A stretch of DNA of 64,000 bases from Roseiarcus sp037446355 (GCA_037446355.1 JBBIIT010000014.1:1-64000); one strand, 5' to 3'. Counted from the first letter of the stretch, positions 7,948 through 16,940 are shown. The notes: generated by a model from the letters alone, not told the origin. Numbers and translations: made by a program.

Positions 7948-8301
7948 ATGGAGCGTGTCTGGAACGCGACGCTGAACACCTGGCGCGGGCTGAAATGGGC
8001 CGCCCGCAACGAACAGGCGTTCCGGCAGGAAATACTCGTTCTCGCCTTCGCCATTCCGATCGCCCTCTGGGTTTCGAACGATCCGGCCGAGCGCGCGCTG
8101 TTGATCGGCGCCGTGCTGTTCGTGATGATCATCGAGCTTCTCAACACCGCGATCGAGAAACTCTGCGATCGCCTCGTCGCGCAACACGATGCCCAGATCG
8201 GCGTCGTCAAGGATCTCGGCTCAGCGGCGGTCGGGCTTTCCATTTTCGTGGGATTGGCGGTTTGGGCGGCGGCGATCGTGCGCACGTTCGTTGGCGGCTG
8301 A
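7948..8301 (+). CDS. dgkA: Diacylglycerol kinase DgkA
   Basis: 117 residues with the compact DgkA fold: amphipathic N terminus (NTWRGLKWAARNEQAFRQE), then three transmembrane helices, and the family signature IELLNTAIEKLCDR that carries the catalytic Glu and metal-binding Asn/Glu. It phosphorylates diacylglycerol at the inner membrane, recycling lipid released during glucan or LPS modification. ATG 7948 gives the usual N terminus (MERVWNATLNTWRG); ATG 7912 in the same frame would overlap the end of der. It follows der by 7 bp. Confidence 0.9.
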   Translation: MERVWNATLNTWRGLKWAARNEQAFRQEILVLAFAIPIALWVSNDPAERALLIGAVLFVMIIELLNTAIEKLCDRLVAQHDAQIGVVKDLGSAAVGLSIFVGLAVWAAAIVRTFVGG

Positions 8302-8369
8302 GACCCGGTTTCGACCGCTCGACAGGCACGCCCGGGCATGGCAAATCTTCGCCGCCGAGCGAGACCGCC

Positions 8370-8723
8370 ATGTCGTCCGATCATCCGCTGAGATTCACCG
8401 CCGTCGAGGCCCGCGTTCGCGTGGTCTGGCGCGGGCGCGTCGTCGCTGACAGCGAACGCGCCGTCGCACTTAAGGAGCACGTTTATCCCGAGGTTATCTA
8501 TGTGCCGCGCGACGACGCCGACATGAGCGTATTCGAGCGCACGGCGCATGAAACGATTTGTCCGTACAAGGGCGTCGCGAACTACTATTCGCTCAAGGCG
8601 CCGGATGCGGTCGACGTCAACGCCGTCTGGACCTACGAGACGCCGTTGGAGGGCGCCGCGGCCATCGGCGGCCATCTCGCCTTCTATCCCGACAAGGTCG
8701 TCATCACGCGCGAAGAGGTTTGA
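8370..8723 (+). CDS. DUF427 domain protein
   Basis: 117 residues forming a single DUF427 domain: VEARVRVVWRGRVVADSERAV, then HVYPEVIYVPRDDADM, the CPYKGVANYYS motif and the AAIGGHLAFYPDKV ending. DUF427 proteins are small beta-rich cytosolic proteins found widely in proteobacteria and actinobacteria, with no established function. The gene ends 8 bp before an acyl-CoA synthetase gene, so the two are probably cotranscribed. Confidence 0.85.
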   Translation: MSSDHPLRFTAVEARVRVVWRGRVVADSERAVALKEHVYPEVIYVPRDDADMSVFERTAHETICPYKGVANYYSLKAPDAVDVNAVWTYETPLEGAAAIGGHLAFYPDKVVITREEV

Positions 8724-8731
8724 GCCCGCCG

Positions 8732-10429
8732 ATGCCGAATCCGCCGACCGCCACCGAGCAATTCAAGGACGCGCGCGATTTCCTGCTCGCCGCGCGCGAC
8801 AATTACGACCTCGCGCGCGCCGGGTTCCATTGGCCTCGGCCCAAGCACTTCAACTGGGCGCTCGACTGGTTCGACGCGGAACTGGCGGCCGGCGAGCAGG
8901 GCGCTCGGCCGGCGCTGCGGATCCTCGGCGAAAGCGACGAGGTCCTGACGTTCGCCGAGCTTGCCGAAAATTCCTCTCGGCTCGCGAACGGCCTGCGCGC
9001 CCTGGGCGCCAAACGCGGCGACCGGTTGTTGCTGATGCTCGGCAACGTCGCGCCGCTGTGGACGACAATGCTCGCCGCGATCAAGCTCGGCATGGTCGTG
9101 ATCCCCGCGACGACGATGCTGACCGGCGTCGACATCGCAGACCGATTGTCGCGCGGGCGGGCTCGCTTCGTGATCGCCGAGGGCGCGGACGCCGCGAAAT
9201 TTGTCGGTTCGGACGAATCGCTGGTGCGAATCGCGATCGGAACACAGCCGCAAGGCTGGCGCGATTACCGCGAATTGCTGAAGGCCGCGCCGCGCTTGCC
9301 GCCGGACGGACCGACGCCCTCGGACGATCCGATGCTGCTCTATTTCACGTCGGGAACGACCGCGCGGCCCAAGCTCGTCGTGCACAGCCACGCGAGCTAC
9401 CCGATCGGCCATCTCTCGACCATGTTCGGATTGGGCCTGAGGCCCGGGGATCAGCATTTCAATATTTCTTCGCCCGGCTGGGCCAAGCACGCGTGGTCGA
9501 GCTTCTTCGCGCCGTGGAACGCGGGCGCCTGCATCGTGGCTTTGGCGCGCAAGTTCGAGGCGCGCGCGGTGCTCGACGATCTCGTCCGATTGCGGATCGA
9601 GTCGTTTTGCGCCCCCCCGACTGTCTGGCGTCAACTCATTCAGCTCGATCTCAAATCCTGGAAGGTGAGCCTGCGCGAGGCCAACTCGGCGGGGGAGCCG
9701 CTCAATCCGGAAGTGATCGAACAGGTCGCGCGCGCCTGGGGCGTGCCGCTGCGCGATTCCTATGGGCAAACGGAAACGACGATGATGGTCGGCAATCCGG
9801 TCGGCCAGCGCGTCGTCGCGGGATCGATGGGGCGCCCGCTGCCTGGCTATCGCGTGGTCCTGCTCGACGCGGAAGGGCTGGAGGCCGATCAGGGCGAGAT
9901 CGCCATCCCGCTCCCTGCGAGGCCCGTGGGCCTGATGCGTGGTTATCAGGAGGACGATGGCGCGTTGCGGCCGATCGACGGCGCCTATTATCGCACTGGC
10001 GACGTCGCGACGCGCGACGTGAACGGTTACATCACTTACGTTGGGCGCGCCGACGACGTCTTCAAATCCAATGACTATCGCCTCAGCCCGTTCGAACTGG
10101 AGAGTGCTCTGATTGAACATGAAGCGGTCGCCGAGGCGGCGGTGGTGCCCGCGCCCGACGCCGCGCGGCTGACGGTCGCCAAGGCCTATCTCGTGCTCGC
10201 GCCCGGCCATGCCCCGAGCCGTGCGACGGCGCTCGCGATCTTTTTGTTCCTGAAGGATCGCCTCGCGCCCTTCAAGCGCGTGCGTCGGATCGAGTTCGCG
10301 GAATTGCCGAAGACGATCTCGGGCAAGATCCGCCGCGTCGAACTGCGCGGGCGTGAGGACGCGCTAGCCGCGAAGGGCGAGCGCGCCAGCGCGGAATTCC
10401 GTATCGAGGATTTTCCGGAGTTGGGCTGA
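8732..10429 (+). CDS. AMP-forming acyl-CoA synthetase (ACSM-like)
   Basis: 565 residues of the ANL adenylate-forming superfamily. Motifs in order: P-loop TSGTTARPK near residue 210 (the usual second Gly is Ala), YGQTET near 345, YRTGD near 420, a hinge followed by the C-terminal lid with KTISGKIRR bearing the catalytic Lys. The opening (DNYDLARAGFHWPRPKHFNWALDWFD) and SSPGWAKHAWSSFFAPWNAG resemble medium-chain/benzoate-type synthetases, including acetyl-CoA-synthetase-like ACSM enzymes. The acid used cannot be read from sequence. It follows the DUF427 gene and faces the DUF2282 gene. Confidence 0.85.
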   Translation: MPNPPTATEQFKDARDFLLAARDNYDLARAGFHWPRPKHFNWALDWFDAELAAGEQGARPALRILGESDEVLTFAELAENSSRLANGLRALGAKRGDRLLLMLGNVAPLWTTMLAAIKLGMVVIPATTMLTGVDIADRLSRGRARFVIAEGADAAKFVGSDESLVRIAIGTQPQGWRDYRELLKAAPRLPPDGPTPSDDPMLLYFTSGTTARPKLVVHSHASYPIGHLSTMFGLGLRPGDQHFNISSPGWAKHAWSSFFAPWNAGACIVALARKFEARAVLDDLVRLRIESFCAPPTVWRQLIQLDLKSWKVSLREANSAGEPLNPEVIEQVARAWGVPLRDSYGQTETTMMVGNPVGQRVVAGSMGRPLPGYRVVLLDAEGLEADQGEIAIPLPARPVGLMRGYQEDDGALRPIDGAYYRTGDVATRDVNGYITYVGRADDVFKSNDYRLSPFELESALIEHEAVAEAAVVPAPDAARLTVAKAYLVLAPGHAPSRATALAIFLFLKDRLAPFKRVRRIEFAELPKTISGKIRRVELRGREDALAAKGERASAEFRIEDFPELG

Positions 10430-10451
10430 GGCGGTCGGCCTAACCCCAAAT

Positions 10452-10474
10452 CCCTCCCCGCTTCGCGAGGAGGG
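10452..10474. terminator. GC-rich hairpin between convergent genes
   Basis: CCCTCC pairs with GGAGGG around an inner CGC-TTC-GCG stem, between the 3' ends of the acyl-CoA synthetase and the DUF2282 gene. It is symmetrical enough to act on both strands, but no run of T follows on either side, so it may be a Rho-assisted stop or a short intergenic palindromic repeat. Confidence 0.35.
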
Positions 10475-10489
10475 GCAGGGGCGGGCGCC

Positions 10490-10777
10490 TTACATCTGGG
10501 TCAGCGAGCCGTGGCCCTTGGGCGTCATCATGCCTTCGCAGGTGCCCTTGGCCACATATTTCCAGGCGTGAGCGTCATAGTCGATCGTCGAAGTGCCCGC
10601 GCAGGACGTGCCGGCGCCGGCGGCGCAGTCGTTCTTGCCCGCGAGCGCGATGCCGTAGCATTTGTCGGCGCCAGGCTGCGCCGGCGCGGGACCCGCCTTG
10701 GCGGCGGTGGCGACCGCAAGCGCGGCGGCGAGCGAGCCGACGAGGGCGGCGGAGGTGAGGGCGGTCTTGGCGTTCAT
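10490..10777 (-). CDS. DUF2282 protein, bufferin (BufA1)-like precursor
   Basis: 95 residues: signal peptide (TALTSAALVGSLAAALAVATAAKA), then the DUF2282 core with four Cys: KCYGIALAGKNDC, GTSCAGT and WKYVAKGTCEGM. This pattern is that of the exported peptides recently named bufferins, where Cys residues are converted to thiooxazoles by a DUF692 (BufB)/DUF2063 (BufC) enzyme pair to make copper-binding products. The usual DUF692/DUF2063 genes are not next to it here. Start at ATG 10777 with AAGGGA upstream; an in-frame extension to 10861 is basic, unlike the family, and rejected. Confidence 0.85.
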   Translation of the reverse strand: MNAKTALTSAALVGSLAAALAVATAAKAGPAPAQPGADKCYGIALAGKNDCAAGAGTSCAGTSTIDYDAHAWKYVAKGTCEGMMTPKGHGSLTQM

Positions 10778-11026
10778 GGGCGAATTTCCCTTGTGAGCAA
10801 AGAACTTGGGTTGAGCGCGGACCTTGCGCCGCGCCCGCCGGCCGAACGATCGGCCTGACAAAGGGGACTACGGCGGTGATCTGGAGAAGGTTACGAATGG
10901 CATCGATCACGAAACCGTGATCGATGGGCGCCGCTTGCCCTTTGCCGCCCGTTCGGGCCATTAGGCGCTCTCGCGCGCGCCCGCGCGAGCTTCGATTCGA
11001 CGGCCCATCCAACTTCGAGCCCAGTC

Positions 11027-12355
11027 ATGCGTCTTTCCCGCTATTTCCTGCCGATCCTGAAGGAAACGCCGAAGGAGGCGGAGATCGTGTCGCATCGGCT
11101 GATGCTGCGCGCCGGCATGATCCGCCAGGAGGCCGCCGGCATCTACGCCTGGTTGCCGCTTGGACTGCGCGTTCTGAAAAAAATCGAGCGGATCGTGCGC
11201 GAGGAGCAGAACCGCGCCGGCGCGATCGAAGTGCTGATGCCGACGATCCAGTCCGCCGATCTGTGGCGCGAAAGCGGTCGTTACGACGACTATGGCAAGG
11301 AGATGCTGCGGATCAAGGATCGGCACGAGCGCGACATGCTTTTCGGCCCGACCAATGAGGAAATGATAACGGAAATCTTCCGCGCCAACGTCCGATCCTA
11401 CAAGGATCTGCCGCTCAACCTCTATCATCTCCAGTGGAAGTTTCGCGACGAGGTGCGGCCGCGTTTCGGCGTCATGCGCTCGCGCGAGTTCCTGATGAAG
11501 GACGCCTATTCGTTCGATCTCGACGCCGCGGGCGCGCGCCACAGCTACAATAAAATGTTCACCGCCTATCTGCGCACCTTCGCGCGGCTGGGGCTTACGG
11601 CCATTCCGATGGTCGCCGACACCGGACCGATCGGCGGCGATCTCAGCCACGAATTCATCATCCTGGCGACCACCGGCGAGAGCGAGGTGTTCTGCCATAA
11701 GGATTATCTCGGCTTCTCGCCGCCGCCCGAGGAGATCGACTTCGACAATATCGGCGCGATGCAAAGCGTTTTCGACAAATGGACGTCTCTCTATGCGGCG
11801 ACCTCGGAAAAGCACGACGCCGCCGCCTTCGCGAAAATCGACGACGCCCAGCGCATTTCCGCGCGCGGCATCGAAGTCGGCCATATTTTCTACTTTGGAA
11901 CCAAGTACTCGTTGCCGATGAAGGCGGTGGTCAACGGCCCCGACGGCAAGGAACATCACGTGCACATGGGCTCTTACGGCATCGGTCCGAGCCGCCTCGC
12001 GGCGGCCTTGATCGAGGCCAATCACGACGACGCCGGCATGATCTGGCCGTCCAGCGTCGCCCCGTTCGATGTCGGCGTCATCAATCTGAAGACCGGCGAC
12101 GCGGCTTGCGACGGCGCCTGCGAGCGCCTCGTCCAGGCGCTGGGCAAAATCGGACTGGAGACGCTCTACGACGATCGCGACGACCGCCCCGGGGCAAAAT
12201 TCGCGACGATGGATCTCATTGGCCTGCCGCATCAGGTGATCGTCGGCCCCAAGAGCCTCGCCGACGGCAAAGTCGAGATGAAGGACCGCCGCGGCGGCCA
12301 ACGCGAAATGGTCAGCGTCGAAGCGGCGATCTCGCGGCTGGGGGCGAAAGCTTGA
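11027..12355 (+). CDS. proS: Prolyl-tRNA synthetase, short alphaproteobacterial type
   Basis: 442 residues, a class II synthetase. Motif 1 is in the N-terminal helix-strand region (GIYAWLPLGLRVLKKIE), motif 2 is KFRDEVRPRFGVMRSREFLMKDAYSF near residue 140, motif 3 is GSYGIGPSRLAAA near residue 320; an anticodon-binding domain follows. The length shows it lacks the INS editing domain of the ~570-residue E. coli enzyme, as is normal in alphaproteobacteria. It charges tRNA-Pro. It is followed by lolCD, a common order in this group. Confidence 0.95.
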   Translation: MRLSRYFLPILKETPKEAEIVSHRLMLRAGMIRQEAAGIYAWLPLGLRVLKKIERIVREEQNRAGAIEVLMPTIQSADLWRESGRYDDYGKEMLRIKDRHERDMLFGPTNEEMITEIFRANVRSYKDLPLNLYHLQWKFRDEVRPRFGVMRSREFLMKDAYSFDLDAAGARHSYNKMFTAYLRTFARLGLTAIPMVADTGPIGGDLSHEFIILATTGESEVFCHKDYLGFSPPPEEIDFDNIGAMQSVFDKWTSLYAATSEKHDAAAFAKIDDAQRISARGIEVGHIFYFGTKYSLPMKAVVNGPDGKEHHVHMGSYGIGPSRLAAALIEANHDDAGMIWPSSVAPFDVGVINLKTGDAACDGACERLVQALGKIGLETLYDDRDDRPGAKFATMDLIGLPHQVIVGPKSLADGKVEMKDRRGGQREMVSVEAAISRLGAKA

Positions 12356-12476
12356 GGCCGGCGCGAACCCTATCCCTAATTCCGTCCCGCTGGCCGCTGC
12401 GGGGCGCTCACTGCTGCTTGTTCTTCCGCTCGCTATCTTCGCGCGGAGAGTTAAGGGGCGGGGAGCCCGCGCGAGC

Positions 12477-13778
12477 GTGACCGCCGCCGCCCTGGAAGCC
12501 GCTTCTGAAGTCGCACCGAAGCGCAGGACGCGGCCGTTCTCCGCCTTCGAGTGGATGATCGCGTTTCGCTATTTGCGCGCGCGCCGCGCGCAGGGATCGA
12601 TTTCGGTCATCGCCGGATTCTCGTTCTTGGGCATCGTGCTCGGCGTCGCCGCTCTGATTGTCGTGATGTCGGTCATGAACGGCTTTCGCCACGATCTGAT
12701 GGACAAGATGATCGGCCTCAACGGCCATATGTTCCTTCAAGGGGTCGATGCGCCCTTGACCGACTACCAGGCGGTGACGGAACGCGTCGCCAAGGTTTCC
12801 GGCGTAAAACTCGCGCTGCCGTTGGTTGAAGGGCAGGCGTTCGCCTCCTCGCCCAGTGGCTCCTCGGGCGTCCTGGTGCGCGGCGTGCGCGAGGCGGACC
12901 TCAAGAAGCTGCCGGGCGTCGGCGAGCACGTCTTGCAGGGTTCGCTCGATAATTTCGACGGCGGGCAGGGAGTCGCGATCGGCGCCAAGCTGGCCGAGCG
13001 CCTGGCGCTGCGCGTCGGCGACAAAATCTCGATCCTCGCCCCGCATGGCGCGGAGACGCCGCTGGGCGTCGTGCCGCGCATGAAGAGCTATACGGTTGCG
13101 GCGGTGTTCCAGATCGGCATGGCGACGTTCGACGGCACGTTCATTTTCATGCCGCTCGACGAGGCGCAGTCCTTTTTCAATCAGGAGGGCCAAGCCAACG
13201 TCATCGAGGTCTATGTCGACAACCCCGACAATATGGACGCGATGCGAGATAGCATCGCCAGGGCCGAGCAGCGGCCGATGATCGACACCGACTGGCGCCA
13301 GCTCAACAAGAGCTTCTTCGACGTGCTGGCCGTCGAGTCGAACGTGATGTTCGCGATCCTGACCCTGATCGTGCTTGTCGCCGCGCTCAATATCGTGTCG
13401 GGCCTAATAATGCTGGTTCAGGACAAGGCGCGCGCCGTCGCGGTGCTGCGCACAATGGGCGCGACCTCGGGCGCGATTCTGCGCATCTTTCTCATCACCG
13501 GCGCCACGATTGGCGTCGTCGGGACCTTCTGCGGCCTCGGGCTTGGGCTGCTGGTCGCCCACAACGTCGAAAACATCCGCAAGGGCTTGAGCTGGCTGCT
13601 CGGCGTCAATCTGTTTCCCTCGGAATTCTATTTCCTGTCGCAACTGCCTTCGCGAGTCGAGGCGCACGACGTGATCGCTGTGGTGGCGATGGCGCTGTTC
13701 CTGTCGATCGCGGCGACCATCTATCCCTCGTGGCGCGCCGCGCGCCTCGATCCGGTCGAGGCGCTGCGCTATGAATGA
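12477..13778 (+). CDS. lolC: Lipoprotein-releasing ABC permease LolC/E
   Basis: 433 residues, GTG start. One transmembrane helix at the N terminus (ISVIAGFSFLGIVLGVAALIVVMSVMNGFR), a large periplasmic MacB-like domain, then three C-terminal helices ending in the conserved YPSWRAARLDPVEALRYE. It extracts outer-membrane lipoproteins from the inner membrane together with LolD, passing them to LolA. As in most alphaproteobacteria, one LolC/E-type permease probably forms a homodimer. Its last 8 bp overlap the start of lolD. Confidence 0.92.
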   Translation: MTAAALEAASEVAPKRRTRPFSAFEWMIAFRYLRARRAQGSISVIAGFSFLGIVLGVAALIVVMSVMNGFRHDLMDKMIGLNGHMFLQGVDAPLTDYQAVTERVAKVSGVKLALPLVEGQAFASSPSGSSGVLVRGVREADLKKLPGVGEHVLQGSLDNFDGGQGVAIGAKLAERLALRVGDKISILAPHGAETPLGVVPRMKSYTVAAVFQIGMATFDGTFIFMPLDEAQSFFNQEGQANVIEVYVDNPDNMDAMRDSIARAEQRPMIDTDWRQLNKSFFDVLAVESNVMFAILTLIVLVAALNIVSGLIMLVQDKARAVAVLRTMGATSGAILRIFLITGATIGVVGTFCGLGLGLLVAHNVENIRKGLSWLLGVNLFPSEFYFLSQLPSRVEAHDVIAVVAMALFLSIAATIYPSWRAARLDPVEALRYE

Positions 13779-14463
13779 TCCCGCGCCCCGGCCCGCTTTG
13801 TGGCTGGAGAACATCGCGCGCCGCTATGGTCGCGGCGAGACCGCGATCGAAGTTCTCAGCGGCGCGGAGCTGGCGATCTGGCCCGGCGAATCCGTCGCGC
13901 TGATCGCCCCCTCGGGCGCAGGAAAGTCGACGCTGCTGCATCTGGCCGGGCTCTTGGAAAAGCCCGACGAGGGCGAAGTGCATGTCGGCGGCGCGACCAC
14001 CGCGGCGATGACCGACGAGCGCCGCACGGCGATCCGCCGCAACGAAATCGGCTTCGTCTACCAGTTCCACCATCTGCTGCCCGAATTTTCCGCGGTCGAG
14101 AATATTGTGCTGCCGCAGATGATCGCCGGGCTTTCGCGTCGTGAGGCTGGCAAGCGGGCTGGCGAACTTCTGGATTATCTCGGCCTGTCAAAGCGTCATC
14201 ACCATCGCCCGGCCGAGCTTTCGGGCGGCGAACAGCAGCGCGTCGCCATCGCCAGAGCTCTCGCCAACGCCCCGCGCGTGCTGCTCGCGGACGAGCCGAC
14301 CGGCAATCTTGATCCCCGGACGGCGGACCACGTGTTCTCGACGCTCGCCGAACTGGTGAAGGCCAGCCACGTCGCCGCGCTGATCGCGACCCACAATATG
14401 GAGATCGCGGCGCGGATGGACCGGCGCGTGACGATCCGTGACGGGCGGGTGGTGGAGATGTGA
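13771..14463 (+). CDS. lolD: Lipoprotein-releasing ABC ATPase LolD
   Basis: 230 residues with Walker A APSGAGKST near residue 46, Q-loop, LolD-family signature LSGGEQQRVAIARAL, Walker B VLLADEPTGNLD and the switch His (ATHNME). It powers lipoprotein release by the LolC/E permease encoded just upstream, with which it overlaps by 8 bp (ATGAATGA), indicating coupled translation. Confidence 0.95.
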   Translation: MNDPAPRPALWLENIARRYGRGETAIEVLSGAELAIWPGESVALIAPSGAGKSTLLHLAGLLEKPDEGEVHVGGATTAAMTDERRTAIRRNEIGFVYQFHHLLPEFSAVENIVLPQMIAGLSRREAGKRAGELLDYLGLSKRHHHRPAELSGGEQQRVAIARALANAPRVLLADEPTGNLDPRTADHVFSTLAELVKASHVAALIATHNMEIAARMDRRVTIRDGRVVEM

Positions 14464-14515
14464 GGGCGCGTTGCGCGACGCTACTCGTCCGCGCCGGTCG
14501 CCGAGGAGGTCCACG

Positions 14516-14872
14516 ATGCGGCATATCCTTGTGGTTTCCGTGGTCGCCGCCGGCTTGTCAGGTTGCGCCGCGCATGAGGTTTACGAGAAGTCCGGGCTGA
14601 GCCCCTCGGCGGCCGATCAGGATTGGGCGACCTGCCAGTCGGCGGCTCTGGCCGCTGCGGGCCAGGCTCAGGACGCCGACGCATCGCGAAGTCAAGCCTC
14701 GGTTACGGGCGACCGGCTGGTCGGGGAACTGACGCCGCTGGATGTAACGAGCGGCGGCACGTACAGCCCTGCCGACTATCTCAAGATCACGAAGCGTCGG
14801 AAGGCGCTGCATGAATGCATGGGCGCGAAAGGTTATCGCTTCCTCGGCGCGCCCGCGGTGGAGATGTTGTAG
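14516..14872 (+). CDS. Small lipoprotein
   Basis: 118 residues. MRHILVVSVVAAGLSGCAAHE is a lipoprotein signal peptide with lipobox LSGC (acylated Cys at residue 17). The mature part is short, with two further Cys (ATCQSAA and HECMGAKGY). GAGGAGG lies upstream of the ATG. The ending (KALHECMGAKGYRF) recalls small proteobacterial lipoproteins of unknown role. It follows lolD by 52 bp on the same strand, and as a lipoprotein it would itself be handled by the Lol system. Confidence 0.6.
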   Translation: MRHILVVSVVAAGLSGCAAHEVYEKSGLSPSAADQDWATCQSAALAAAGQAQDADASRSQASVTGDRLVGELTPLDVTSGGTYSPADYLKITKRRKALHECMGAKGYRFLGAPAVEML

Positions 14873-14953
14873 AGCGACGTCCTGACGAGCCTGACGCGCC
14901 GATGCTTCGTTCTCGGTGGGCAACGAGGACACGTCAGGCTCGATGGGCGAATT

Positions 14954-15385
14954 CTATTGCTTGAAGACCTTCGATAATTGATTGACGGCATAGGGAGCGA
15001 ACAGGGAGGCGCCCGCCAGAAAGTAACTCCCGAAGGATTTCACGTAATCCGCGACCGCGCCCGGCTCATAGAATGACGCATAGATGACGTAATTGCTCGC
15101 GGCCCAGAGAAAGCAAGCCAAAATGATCGAGCCGATGAAGCCTGACAGGCGGCTGTAGCTCGTGTTGGCGAGGGCGGCGATCGTCGCGTCTTGCCCGTTC
15201 GAGGCTTGAGCGGCGGATAACGCCGCTGTCTGCGCCAGGGAGGGTTGGCTGTTTGGGTCTTTCTCGCGCAGAACCGATTTGATGCTGACGGCGCGCAAAG
15301 TGAAGATCAGCAACCAAATGACGCCCAGGTCCAGGACGCCGATGCTGAGCCACGCGACGAGTCCTTTGTCCATTACCGTGGTCAT
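14954..15385 (-). CDS. Small membrane protein of unknown function
   Basis: 143 residues with about three hydrophobic segments: residues ~9-30 (VAWLSIGVLDLGVIWLLIF), ~82-105 (FIGSIILACFLWAASNYVIYASF) and ~115-135. Between the first two lies a polar stretch (REKDPNSQPSLAQ) likely in the cytoplasm. GGGAGA is found upstream of the ATG. I do not recognise a family. It is isolated on the minus strand between a small lipoprotein gene and a gene for a nitrobindin/heme-binding-like protein. Confidence 0.55.
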   Translation of the reverse strand: MTTVMDKGLVAWLSIGVLDLGVIWLLIFTLRAVSIKSVLREKDPNSQPSLAQTAALSAAQASNGQDATIAALANTSYSRLSGFIGSIILACFLWAASNYVIYASFYEPGAVADYVKSFGSYFLAGASLFAPYAVNQLSKVFKQ

Positions 15386-15645
15386 GAGGGTCTCCCTTCT
15401 TCACCTGGATTCGTCAAAACAGGGACCGACTTCGAAATTTTGCGAATTGTTCGAGCAACGCGGCTCGGAGCGCGTCGGATCTCTCCCGATCGCCGAAGCC
15501 CCGGCGCCGGCTCGCGACCGAGGTCAAGTCGCGACCGAAGGCGAGGTCCGACTATCGGGTGAAATCAGATAGTTGTTCGTCCCGTCCTCCGCCAGTGTCG
15601 GCGCGCGGTCGCGAGGAGCGCGCGCCGAGCGGAGCGAGGCCGAAA

Positions 15646-16659
15646 TCAGGGCGTCAGTTGCATGGTGTTGATTGTAATATGCGGCCATTGGATCGCACCG
15701 CCCGCGCCCAGTCCGCCGCCGATCGGGAAGAATTCAAGAATAACGCGTTGCGCGTATTGCAAGACCCATTGCTTTTGCCCGCCGGGCCCCGGCGCTTTCA
15801 ATTCCTGAACCCAGAAAATCGCCCGCATCGAAGTCGCGTTCGCCTGCTTGACGACAAATGGAATGTTGGAAACGCCGCCGGTCGCGAGCGTGGTGTCGAG
15901 CGTGATCGTCGTCGTGCATTTTATGTTCGCGGGAGGAATCGCCTTCTTCAGCAGATTCAACGGGTTCGTCGGGTCGAACAGACCCTTGAACGGAGCCTTC
16001 TTGAATTTCAAATAGGGCGCGAGATATTTGTTGTTCAGGACGTCGGGCTCCACTCCGACCGGCAAGGGTCCGAAGTCGCCGATTATTTCAAAGTCCGGCG
16101 CTCCGTCGGTCGTTACGCCATTGCCGAGTGCAAGCACGGCGTCGCCGTGCGGAATGGTCGCAAGGCGCGCGACATCCGGCCCGCCGCCGGTTTGTGAGAA
16201 GAGATGAAGAAATAGGCCCGGTTCGTGGTGGATCGCGGCGGCGCCCTTCGGTCTATCGGGGTTGTCTTTGGTTTGCGGAGAGTCGGTCGCGGCGATCTGA
16301 TCGACATGCTGAATATATTGTAGCGCCGCCAAATGCTGGTCGGCGTCGAAGACATTCGCCAATGCAGCGCCGCGGTTTGGCACATTGTTGTCGACGGTGC
16401 TGAACGTGAGAGTCTCGTTGAATTGATTGAGAAGCAGACGAAATGGACCCGCTTCGCCTGGAATATCCGGGGTTACGGTCTTTCCTGGCTCCATGAACGG
16501 CAACGCGATCATGTTCCAACCGTGACCGGGAAATGCGTTGAGGTTTTTCCAGGTTCCCGGCAGGTTGGTCAGCGGTCCAAGCGCGGGATCTCCCTGGACA
16601 GCAGGCGCGATGATCCGGCCTTGCGCCATACCTGATTTTATCTGTGCGTCGTTAAGCAT
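15646..16659 (-). CDS. Heme-binding/nitrobindin-like conserved protein
   Basis: 337 residues, without signal peptide or membrane segments. The segment order GTWKNLNAFPGHGWNMIALPF, FNETLTFSTVDNNVPNRG, LQYIQHVDQI, IHHEPGLFLHL, ATIPHGDAVLALG, and the final LQYAQRVILEF...IQWPHITINTM matches a family that databases call 'heme-binding protein', with a beta-barrel of nitrobindin/lipocalin type. Heme binding is not visible from the sequence alone. ATG 16659 is chosen because GAGGAG precedes it; an in-frame ATG at 16788 would add 43 unconserved-looking residues. A possible 39-residue small protein is encoded divergently 160 bp upstream. Confidence 0.6.
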   Translation of the reverse strand: MLNDAQIKSGMAQGRIIAPAVQGDPALGPLTNLPGTWKNLNAFPGHGWNMIALPFMEPGKTVTPDIPGEAGPFRLLLNQFNETLTFSTVDNNVPNRGAALANVFDADQHLAALQYIQHVDQIAATDSPQTKDNPDRPKGAAAIHHEPGLFLHLFSQTGGGPDVARLATIPHGDAVLALGNGVTTDGAPDFEIIGDFGPLPVGVEPDVLNNKYLAPYLKFKKAPFKGLFDPTNPLNLLKKAIPPANIKCTTTITLDTTLATGGVSNIPFVVKQANATSMRAIFWVQELKAPGPGGQKQWVLQYAQRVILEFFPIGGGLGAGGAIQWPHITINTMQLTP

Positions 16660-16820
16660 ATCGATCTCCTCATTGCGCGGCAAAGTGGATGATGAATGCG
16701 ATAAGTCGCCAAAATACGCTCCGCGTATGTCGGTGGCGACGCGCGACAGATATCCTATTTCGCTCGCCGTGTTTGTGGCGCGCGCCACGTCGCAGCGCTG
16801 AAATCGAGGAGGTTGTTTGA

Positions 16821-16940
16821 ATGCGCGAGCATTCGGCTCACGATGAAGGTCGATGTTCCAACTTGACCGCGAACAAAGAGCCGCAACTTGATCGTTCTCT
16901 CTTCGAAGAGAACGGCGAAGTTAAAATGCTGCAAATCTAG
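16821..16940 (+). CDS. Possible 39-residue small protein
   Basis: A short frame (MREHSAHDEGRC... ending KMLQI) whose ATG has a full GAGGAGG Shine-Dalgarno at 16806-16812, 8 nt upstream, better than most genes here. The peptide is charged and acidic, with no membrane segment. An 8-bp inverted repeat lies inside it. It stands alone in the ~400-bp region between the heme-binding-like gene and nfuA. Nothing else supports expression, so this is a candidate only. Confidence 0.35.
   Translation: MREHSAHDEGRCSNLTANKEPQLDRSLFEENGEVKMLQI
16893..16914. repeat. Inverted repeat / UUCG-like hairpin
   Basis: CGTTCTCT and AGAGAACG flank CTTCGA. Outer AACTT/AAGTT arms (16886-16890 and 16918-16922) can extend the stem across a 3-nt internal mismatch. 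No T tract follows on either strand, so it is not a standard terminator; it could be an operator palindrome or an RNA structure within the small frame. Confidence 0.45.

Noticed and set aside
6483..8675. 730-codon frame antisense to der and dgkA
   Set aside because: Same cause: no recognisable motif and it covers three well-supported genes on the other strand.
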